A program made the translations under genes and the position numbers. A stretch of 64,000 bases of DNA from Gimesia maris. GTDB lineage: Bacteria > Planctomycetota > Planctomycetia > Planctomycetales > Planctomycetaceae. Shown one piece after another: positions 30,101 through 34,800 of this stretch. The stretch's first letter is position 1. Each line of letters begins with the position of its first letter. The notes under the pieces are model-generated. The model worked only from the letters and a program-made list of their open reading frames with translations, ran no database searches and was not told the origin of the DNA. The DNA lies in contig NZ_CP042910.1 in NCBI RefSeq assembly GCF_008298035.1, forward strand, positions 3,983,001 through 4,047,000, in the 5' to 3' direction.

Positions 30101-31675
30101 GGAATTAATACAGATGCAGGCAGCATTCAGATCAATAACAATCTGGGAGGCGGATTATTAACCATTGGCACCGTGGATGGTGTTGCTGGAATCACAAACT
30201 CAGCCGATACACCGGGTGATATTATCATCTCGAACGCGAGCCCGCTGACCGTCGATTCGCCAGTTACCAACAGTTCTGGTGGAAATATTGATCTGGAATC
30301 AACAGGGCCCGGTGATTTAACGCTGAATTCACCTGTCCGGGCCTTCGGCGGAAATGGGAACATTAATGTCGAGGCTGGTGACGGTATCCTGGATATCAAC
30401 GATACGGGAAATACGTCCGACTACAGCGTAGCAGGTACCGGGATCTTTTCCGGGCATGGAACCAGTGGCGTTTCTATTGATTCGAACACGACTCTGAATT
30501 CACAGACCGGTGCCATCGCAGGCTTACCTCCTGACTTACGGAATATCATGACCCCACAGATTCTGCCAACGGGTGTAGGCACCGTGACGGGTGACTTTGG
30601 GCGTTTCTCAGAACAGAACTTCTACATCACCATCGACTGGGGTGATGGTACCATTGAAACGTTCAACTTTGATAACCCCGGTTCATTCGAATTTCAGCAT
30701 ACTTATGCCGGAAATCCGAACTCACAAAACCCGGCAGCAGATATTCCTATTCTGGTCACGATGCAAGGCGATAAGCAGTTTACCTTCTCTGACGGAAACA
30801 ACAGCCTGGATTTCACTGTCGAATCCGGGTTGCTGGAAACTCCCGGTGAAGGACTCGCGACTGTTGCGATTGACACGACTCCGCAAGTGCCACTCCTGAT
30901 CTTCCCTCAGCAGGAAGTGATTCTCGATTCCACATCAAATTTCCAGAGTATCTTCACAAACAAAGATACACAGCTGATCGATGCCGCAATTAACGAAGCA
31001 AATAAAAATGCGGAACGCCTGGTCTTTTTGAGAATCCTGGCACCCAATGGGGATCTGATCGAAGATGTTGCTCTGCAGGAATCGGATCTGGACAATCTGC
31101 CGAAATTGTTCCAAACCCTGCCCGACGGGCGCTATCAGATCTATCTGAAAGAAGCGGGAGAAGAACGGGTTCGTCTGCTGATGGATGTCGATATTCGTAA
31201 CGGCAAAGCCAGTGATGTTACAGAGGAACAGTCTGCTCCTCCAACCGAACCAGATCCCGGCAATGACACTGATCAGCAGGGCATGAGTCAACTGAATACG
31301 GAAGATCCCCTTTCTGAGGCACTGCGACAGATTGAGGAAATGGTGACCGTCATCCGTGCCGACAGTGAAATTTCCGATTTCATGCAGAACTGGTTCCCCT
31401 CTGAATCAACTTACCTGGAGGGAGCAGCTGAGTTTCCTCGTCTGGATTCGAGCGAAGTTATGCGGGAATTCAACAAACTGAACACTCGGGCCGATCAGCA
31501 GCAGACAATCGGCAGCGAGCAGGCCTGGAGTAGCGCGGCCCTGCTTTCAGGTTATTTTCATGGAAAATCATTATTAAAGAAGCCGGCAACAACCAATGAG
31601 CGAGATACAGCGCTCGAGAAATATGGTAACCGCCTGCTGAATCGTCGCTACAATATTTATCGTAATAATCCCTGA
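15167..31675 (+). CDS. Giant modular surface protein with N-terminal LEDR motif
   Basis: 5502 residues in one uninterrupted frame, starting at GTG with AAGGAG upstream. There is no classical signal peptide; instead residues 36-48 read VRLEDRIVLNVSA, the LEPR/LEDR-xLL-type motif that marks many planctomycete giant exported proteins. Modules in order: two autotransporter-associated beta-strand repeats (about 455-486 and 552-583), two cadherin-like repeats (about 730-930), glycine/Asp-rich repeats of about 130-140 residues (1040-1530), a right-handed beta-helix (about 1860-2150), two LamG/concanavalin-like domains (about 2150-2330 and 2388-2570), four exact-length 78-residue repeats (3004-3315), a very long beta-solenoid (to about 5110) and one PKD-like module (IDWGDGTIETF, near 5160). 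Cysteine is almost absent (Cys10 is the only one I noticed). A likely adhesin or envelope-layer protein; target unknown. Confidence 0.93.
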   Translation: MRFIKWLNRCLGKSHPTPNLEFNSLRQDRNADLELVRLEDRIVLNVSAVVGGVSSDVLELNLTQANDEATVSVVDGGATLQVDDGQAMPGSILQFDMTQISSILVTGTDPSQTVQFLGQEPLVLTGSIDLTGFTGDVNIGIQLQVDPGTPPQFSTDSTVTYLAQFELTNDQLNVILPNQLDADDAFVVQINGSNLEILDPDQTTPLLFSTPAAGVASIHFFGSDGESDLLTLDYSNQELTEIAIIFDGGTGGNDALEFMGGTFATVTHNLTGPGSGSIDISGNGITEISYTGLEPVFGGDSTADNIVINLPAGTLDAVLEDSVIPGEMQIRSVSSAFELTTFAVPSGSLTINTSGGNSIVTLDSFDTDFAPTSLILSGNTGDTYQLTASDLLADTVSLTLAGGATLDLDSYDETVNNFILEEGTVIATTGVLTAQSNLDLRSGTVQAQLSGIDLVKNGPGTVILDALNGYTGQTIINDGTLQLAQSYAIPGSSGVNLTSITSVLDLDGLELSITSLTGTGSVLLGGASGTLTVHSPAVTSATYAGDISGNGSLIKTGEGELILSGTSSYTGSTSVINGTLIIDGSLTTAEVTVDANAVLGGSGVINADVTVHSDGSFTPGSSPGFISTEYLTLEAGSALDVEINGTTAGSEYDQVQVTGEVNLTGAKLNISSTFTAAAGTEFLLIDNDDVDSVTGEFVDRAEGTLFSFNGNQVYITYQGGDGNDVVLIVNSPPVADNQAFSIDENTSNTTSVGTIVATDVDVPPDSLTFSLTGGSGQTAFDVSSTGEITVLDQTQLDYETATSYELEILVTDSAGATDTATITINLNPLNDNSPVIVNQIRNVDENSVNGTSVGAVIVATDEDLPGDTLTFTESGGTGSAAFDITSDGQIIVADQSLLNFETNPTYTLNVIVDDNAGSTATATITINLNDLAETLVVNPTDWAVDDITIIRDGSQIQILETGTSNEIVPSHAFDKVTDVQITGNGSNNILRIELSEADIVATGGINFNGGAGSNTIVAPNQDNDWEIDGINTGSLLSGAVVFSNVENLTGNDAADTFAILDSGQIDGTIAGGVGSDSIDFSAVTAAVTVNLNDGSATGINFATGIEKYIGDGALDKLTGITAGTTYLIDGVNQGSVAGIAFEAFNHLVGAAGVDTFQFSGSGQITGSIDGLAENDILDYSSSWFALNLVLSATGSSNGFSGSESSSLTSFDNINSITGSTDTDSLTGIDATAAWSIDGTNEYTSTNTLSFSGFENLSGGTQVDTFTITGSQSHNLAGNSGNDVFAFADGATLTGTIDGQAGSDRLDYSLYTSSINVTLTVLGSFDGHQGTESSISGGFDNINQVIAGSGTADQLTGRNAAATWSIGTSNNYGSTNSLGFSSFEQLQGGSESDLFTITGNQTVDIKAGAGNDTLQFSNNGSTLNGTFDGQDGTDHLNLSSYTVDLDVTLSALGGTDGFDGTEANKSVTFANIDEITGGSGTNSLTGINGDATWTLTGANTYQSINALDFSSFINLTGGSAADIFNVTPDTEAYTIAGGDPTSNPLGDQLNIDTSTVGTAVVSSNGDGSGSVTGTFPTVAYSEIENFAISGEVDIQLDGSTNNDQIEILVSGTNIEYYNGGILIGTSTLTATNIINFNGGDGDDSLTVDTALAAEGIVINYDGQGQITSSPGDVLNLVGTAASVEYYFADSSSGSIQVNGSMSDFLIYSGLEPITSTVITTNVTLNYSGVDETITVTDAGGGQTTVDSTAGEIITFANPTGTLTINTGAGEDIIDLDSLSANFTANLIINGEGDADTLNANGSISLDTGKNLEFNVEDITVANGITLAASSIAFNATSVELDGDLVSTNVSGDAATINVSGSAGGADLQDAVDIAGAGGIINIAAGSYLTNGTLEVDESVSLLGAGKDVVEIRKAGAPTGTYDIAVNVSADNVTISGAQLGWEVHTSATDYRGYVLYTSADFTTLNNLLFGDNYRSAVVFEGADNLEVSDSIFEGIYGRAAIRDGNSGSGENFLITRNEFREDHFRWGPISIGPQGTFGDPYNNAFSGVISYNYFGNGLIAGDFQEAGDQNYTLTITNGSMTADGIDIVHNTFDWQDSAVTNGNGIYAQPGGIYFDPALAVAVNTVNITDNIFNGFSYDGPQPTTDPLWNPAGGKFGGALEFDGVDDFGLFQDASFDVGTAGTLSFWVNMDDQGRRNQFFEGPNNGGMEFQYRSNSGGQFFGSPNRNDGNGNTYVIQNGGAGGTTGVWQNIQYTWDFNGVSGPEMHLYIDGTEVGYLSGTYDADLSQWTATVSTVNELMNVGRDPGDVTRFFDGLMDDVAWFNEALDQADLDTIRTSINGAAALSGDGRMVAHWDFDETTGNIATDNVSGIEMLISTNGIVPFGPEFKPGEGQFDGALEFDGIDDFATFQDASFDVGYQGTLNFWVKMDDTGRRNQLFEGPENGGMEFQYRNNSGGQFYGRTQDGSDFTIQNGGQGSAAGVWTNIQYTWDADTGEMHIYIDGVEDPYLSGFDENLSGFDSTHFTDTINGLMNVGRDPGDPARAFDGLMDDIGWFNDVLSETERLDIMNNSIGGSALNGDPRLVAYWNLDDTAGTTIAAGNGGTTIQLYIQAEPPLPPIQGFGVLAPLNANVTYNTFNGNDLDSNVTLDGTNTFGDPLFAYANDPNYVPTDSLEEQFTIGFGSAAAYGSSEFDADTNTTTPHIGAYQNPPTLYPGIYGTGDIVVYGTGQDDLLEITFTSENEATFVLTRDVTGTPVILDTVVLKDITSITFNGLDGDDVLVLNQPDNGFANPSGGIFFNGGSQNNDGNYLNNATGGDTLVLNHAVPLEADSVAYVFTPDTVPAEGEDGVITISDVTLSDLTTTISFTGLEPIIDNLLVSDRDFDFTDADEIISLSDDGNAGDNYSYIDSTHSESVRFLNPTTSITIRTDSLGTPVGVDTIQVDTLDSMFDASLTILAGADDSVTFQTTTNLVTGNLLISAESVDILADISAASVDISTSGVTSTTFNGGTVSTTGSQLYNNAVNFVTNSTLTSSNGETIEFVSTVDGSIDLVINSTGSTIFGDVVGNIQALTTLTTNTGGITYLNGGIVNTTGSQIYNDDVILGENTVLTSTATADIIFNMTLNGTFALEINTDSDTTFNGTVGNDNALTSLITDANGITNINGGSIDTIGSQTFNDEVLLGDDTRLESSSSGNITFNSLLDGSFNLVVNTVGNTNFEDIVGNTAALTSLTTNTGGTTNIDGGIVRTTGSQTYHDDMVLGVSTVFTSNTTGDITYNASVTGGAGITVDISSTNDININGAFTTDEYISATAGNDILITALVSSTNGPLTFLADNDIHLTSTGSIVAQSSSLITLTADNDNSSAGAITLDSGSSIESQGGQILMSAYDDVALSSMTTTGGLVDITSTNGGITDNDSTGVDNVTASQLIMNSNLSIGQLSDAIDTSVSFLEADAGTGGLFLDNNGNLTIGGISSQVGLDADVDMLVNVTGTLHIIEDTQSTTGSVTFNASDTLTVDVTTTVSTFSAGVLLLTSTRNIQLNSGSNLKTVNGGITLQANTAGTTSGDFTGIEAENASITTSGSGSINLTGFGGLDAGTSNHYGVHLHSGTTVSSTDIGVSAGIININGTGGTGIDQNSGVYIEDAGTTVKSVDGTIEVTGNASSGVGFLLVDQAEIVSSGTGVNAADVIINGTTSANLSGVEINSNIQSTDGAVSITGISTGAGSASEGVLVQTAAGQIISVNGTITVDGSANGDDGIEISDNAVISASGTGDIELLGNSTGTGNGIDFDATIKSNTGFVTLTAEDDILFGSVALIDSTSGTVKLIADNAAGNNGDVISMTDGALIDAGTGDISLTTDGNVLLAGLLTTGTVKIDSLSASILDNGDTHTDITSSIAVLNAVTGIGTGNPLETAISTLSATVSEAGSLLIDNSIAIVLLDLSTFDGEIVINSTDTITATSVVSTNDSDNDNNDITLTATGSSSDILVTAITAVGNADVILTADDGILDTATDGNRITADDLQLTSSSAGLTADGIEVDTDVNSITAEVNTNAGGIHIDEVDSVTLTQLTTFDGFITVNAAGTINAVNINSVNSSASDINNGIALTATGVDSDILVTTLNAQNTADISLTSDRDVLDSDSSDSNLTTGDLLTIVAGRNVGGVTNVFTEAGFDPLQTTVDHMDITSGNFITLHNLNTTPELLNLDADTVSAGTTFIKVTGGAIDVSTTTGISNTQDTIALVSDDSITVPTGLQTGNLRLDAPDIIDAGGGDIDINAVDAILFQSQSAETVKITAQRFDGTTTGSELIINNDSPALELVDINSDSIALLGGSDTNVSLTSVGTITISNLVQTQGAGTLFLKTTDTAADLVLDANIQSETGFVTIETADDIILNGTTNLTSTSGSVSLTADADAGAGGGITMNDGTFINAGDGTVSLDATDDIDLSQITTLNATASAIRIETDSSLIDSGDSMGEDLIANESGALVTIIATQGVGKVADANQHIEMNVDQINIVNATAGEIQIIETDALIVHDIIQSTAGDIRILAGGDVTLTGFIETVSNDVLIDSQAAIIDQNDGLPDPLNIRAASLDLNAATGIGIGDTLEFSVMTFSADTTTGDILLHNTAYTAATATSLSTAAGNLELEQIGNESLTIDFASTLDGNIIVSNTGDAQTDLLTLTSIAAGGTTPEITISTVGLGHILLGSVTGLDGVIAITSAGEINDAVDDQGAPEIDVDATGGSITLQAENGIGNADPVEISGGTLSVNTTTGNIDLSNTSSTETGDVSFTRLTTGLGTIDFQQTGGRQATFEEVATTDSAITIISDGSMLFENPGILTNVVSTDGSGTIAVTATGLNSSIQVNDGFSTVGGTIDLTAQNSLNFGDEGDISSVNGQITLLADSASLGAGGGGISLSDGTVFDAGTGTLDLHAGDNIDVGQLITTTFTRLTSTNGGVTDSGDTGGRDITSSQLVIRTATGAGSANSIETAVSLLAGINTDAGSIQINNNLGGGLLTIGTVDGVAGITNSADTPGDIIISNASPLTVDSPVTNSSGGNIDLESTGPGDLTLNSPVRAFGGNGNINVEAGDGILDINDTGNTSDYSVAGTGIFSGHGTSGVSIDSNTTLNSQTGAIAGLPPDLRNIMTPQILPTGVGTVTGDFGRFSEQNFYITIDWGDGTIETFNFDNPGSFEFQHTYAGNPNSQNPAADIPILVTMQGDKQFTFSDGNNSLDFTVESGLLETPGEGLATVAIDTTPQVPLLIFPQQEVILDSTSNFQSIFTNKDTQLIDAAINEANKNAERLVFLRILAPNGDLIEDVALQESDLDNLPKLFQTLPDGRYQIYLKEAGEERVRLLMDVDIRNGKASDVTEEQSAPPTEPDPGNDTDQQGMSQLNTEDPLSEALRQIEEMVTVIRADSEISDFMQNWFPSESTYLEGAAEFPRLDSSEVMREFNKLNTRADQQQTIGSEQAWSSAALLSGYFHGKSLLKKPATTNERDTALEKYGNRLLNRRYNIYRNNP
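18340..19760 (+). repeat. Diverged tandem repeats inside the giant gene
   Basis: Encodes three to four units of about 130-140 residues. Each unit has a DTFTITG-like strand, a GTIDGQAGSDRLDYS-like segment, an F(D/A)NI(N/D) segment and a LTGI...ATWSI segment. The units are clearly related at protein level but have diverged at DNA level. Boundaries are approximate. Confidence 0.65.
21614..22870 (+). repeat. Tandem pair of LamG-like domains inside the giant gene
   Basis: Two units with a 714-bp (238-codon) period, anchored at GKFGGALEFDGVDDF (from 21620) and GQFDGALEFDGIDDF (from 22334). Both continue with QDASFDVG, FWV.MDD.GRRNQ, EGP.NGGMEFQYR and LMNVGRDPGD. The protein match is close while the DNA differs mainly at third positions. 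Confidence 0.85.
24176..25111 (+). repeat. Four 78-codon tandem repeats inside the giant gene
   Basis: The anchor (N/D)GG..xTxGSQ falls at 24176, 24410, 24644 and 24878, exactly 234 bp apart each time. Each unit then has a ...V.....LTS strand, a ...TFNG..GN..ALTSL strand and a T..GT..N turn. Exact spacing with diverged codons implies selection to keep unit length. The end of the fourth unit is less well conserved. Confidence 0.85.
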
Positions 31676-31760
31676 CGTCAGCATTTGCTGAATTCGTTCC
31701 TGTTATAGAGAAATCAGAAATCCGATCACACTCATTATTCTCAATTAAAAAAGAGAGCAA

Positions 31761-31786
31761 CGTTACAATCATAGTCGACTGTAACG
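31761..31786. promoter_or_regulatory. Dyad upstream of the kinase gene
   Basis: CGTTACA (31761-31767) and TGTAACG (31780-31786) form a perfect 7-bp inverted repeat with a 12-bp spacer that itself ends in part of the palindrome AGTCGACT. It ends 19 bp before the kinase start codon, where it could act as an operator or as a hairpin occluding the ribosome site. Confidence 0.4.
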
Positions 31787-31805
31787 GCAAAACGCGGGTA
31801 ACATT

Positions 31806-34800
31806 ATGAATGACAATCCAGAGAAAAAAGAAGAAAACGAAGAATCGTCTGATGAGCTGAATGCTCAAAACGATCAGACTCAATCTGATTCGGAATTTGA
31901 CTCTGATGACCGAAGCAGTGAAATTGATCAGACAATTATTTCTGATCAATGGGACTCTGAAACGATCAACAGTGATACCTTTGACACGTCTGAATCGGAA
32001 GAACTGTTCCAGACCAGTGATGCCCCTGAATCGGAACAGGATACGAATGCAAATCTGCCATCGAATGATCAGACGATCGATGAGAGTGTTCCCGAGGATG
32101 ATATTTATGCGACGATCGTCGATCCGGAATCAGTTGATCTGGACCAGACCATGGAATCGGATGAACAAGGTGACTGGGCGGGCATGCAGACGATCAACGA
32201 AAACCCGGATGAGCAACCTGAAGACAGAAATGACCAGACGTTAATTCTGAATGATCCCGTTGAGAATTCCGATATCGGTGCCACATTTGTCGAAGACGGG
32301 AACTCGCCATCCGATATCGAAGCCACCCTGGTTTCCGATGATGTCCCTCCCGAACTGATGGCCACAATGAATTCTGCCTGGGGGGACGATATGGCGACAA
32401 TGGCAGATCGCCCTGACATGACGATCAAGGCTCCCGATCTGCCAGGGGAATTGATCAGCAATCAGACCTCACTGGTGATCAAAAAACGTGATTTCAGTGA
32501 TACCACAACTTCAGAATTTAATGACAATGCAGAGTACGAACTTCTGGAAATCCTGGGCCAGGGAGGGATGGGGGTTGTCTATACAGCGCGACAGACCTCC
32601 ATCGACAGACAGGTCGCTGTCAAAATGTTGAAGACCAAAACCGCGCAAAGCAGTGAGCAACGTCATAAGTTTCTCGCAGAAGCGGTGGTCACCGGTGAAT
32701 TAGATCACCCGAATATTGTTCCCATTTACGATGTGGGCAGCAACAACTCCGGCGCTCTGTTCTACTCAATGAAAAAAGTCGAAGGACGTCCCTGGCTCAA
32801 AACCGTTCGTAAAAACACCCTGGCGGAAAACCTTAATATTCTGATGAAAGTTGCTGACGCAGTCGCGTTTGCTCATTCCCGCAGCGTGGTACACCGCGAT
32901 CTGAAGCCGGAAAACGTCATGCTCGGTGAATTTGGTGAAGTACTGGTCATGGACTGGGGACTGGCACAATCCACATCCGGCTTCCGCAAATCGAGCAGCA
33001 TCATCACGACCTCCAGCATGGGGGGGACCCCTGCTTACATGGCGCCGGAAATGGCAACTGGCCCCGTTACGAAAATTTCGCCTCTCTCGGATATTTACCT
33101 GCTGGGAGCCATTCTGTATGAAATTCTGACAGGACGTCCACCGCATACCGGCAAGACCGCCATGAAATGTCTGATGGCGGCTGCGAAGAATAAAATTGTT
33201 GCGACTGAGAAAAAAGGCGAACTCGTCGACATCGCCATGAAAGCAATGGCTCTGCGCCCAGAGGATCGCTTTCCCAGTGTGCAGGCTTTTCAGCAGGCGA
33301 TTCTGGCTTATCAGTCTCATTCGGAAAGTATCTCACTGGCAACACGTGCCGAATCTGATTTGAACAAAGCGATTGAGTCAGAAAATTACGAACTCTTTTC
33401 CCGTGCCCTGTTTGGGTTTCAGGAAGCCCTTTCGCTCTGGCCGGAAAACAGTACAGCGCAGGCCGGCGTCGAAAAGGCAACGCTCAGTTATGCGGGACTG
33501 GCCTATGGCAAAGGTGACTACGACCTCGGACTCTCACTGTTAAATTCAGAGGATCCCGCCCACCAGGAGCTCATCGATAAAATTCGTGATGCCCAGGCAG
33601 AACGCGATGCCCGCCAACAGCGGCTCCGCACTGCAAAACGCGTTTTTGTAGGCATGCTGGCAACCGTGATGTTTGTGGTTACGGGTGCCTTCTTTTGGAT
33701 CCGCGCTGAGGCCAATCGCGCATTAGCGGCAGAGAAAGTCGCAGAGACAGAACGCGACACGGCAGTCCAGGAACGCAAAAAAGCAGATGCTGCCCGTGCA
33801 CAAGAGGAAGTAGAACGTAAAAAAGCGATCGCTGCTCGTGATGAAGCGATTGAAGCAAAACGGAAAGAAGAGATCGCTCTTCTGGAATCACAGAAATCGG
33901 AAAAGAAAGCCATTGCTCAGAAAGAAATTGCAGAAGAAGCAAAAAGGCAGGAGGAATACGAAGCTTACATCGCCCGCATTGGTCTGGCCGCTGCCAAAAT
34001 TGATGAAAATGCATTCGAAAGCGCGGTAGAATTACTTAATCAATGCCCCCCCGATCTGCGCAACTGGGAGTGGGGCCGTTTAATGCACCTCTGCTCTCAG
34101 AGCAGCCGGACTTTTGATGCGCAGGCTCCCATAGACGCGCTGGCAATTTCCAACGATGGCTCCCAGTTTGCGACGGGTGGTAAAGATGGCATCGCCCGCA
34201 TCTGGGATCGTACGACCGGACGAGTCCTCGCTGCCTTCGATCACCAGAAATATCCGGTTCTCGCCGTCGCCATCAGTCCTGACGGGAAAACTCTGGCAAC
34301 CGGTAGTGAAGATCCGACCGGCTTCATCAAACTCTGGAATCTGGAATCGAATGCACCGATTCCAACCAAATTCAAAGACACCTCGAAAAAAACACCCTTC
34401 GATCAGGGACATACCGAAGGTGTGTTAAGCATTTCGTTTTCGAAAGACGGTAAACGTCTTTTAACCAGTTCCTATGACAAAACCGCTCGACTCTGGGATG
34501 TGAAAACAGGCGATCAACTGAATCGATACTGGGGGCACAACTGGTGGGTCTGGGATGCGAACTTCTCTACCGATGAAAAACGGATTGTCACAGCCAGCCA
34601 GGATGGAACCGCGGTCATCTGGAATACAGAAACAGGAGAAAAAGGAGCCCCTTTTACCGGTCACCAGGGACCCGTTTATTCAGCACACTTCTCACTTGAT
34701 GCAGACAGCACGCATGTCGTTACCAGTGGTTATGACCGCCGCATACTTTTATGGCGACCGGAAGACATCGTCCCTTACGATTTCTCAAAACTGGTTTCCG

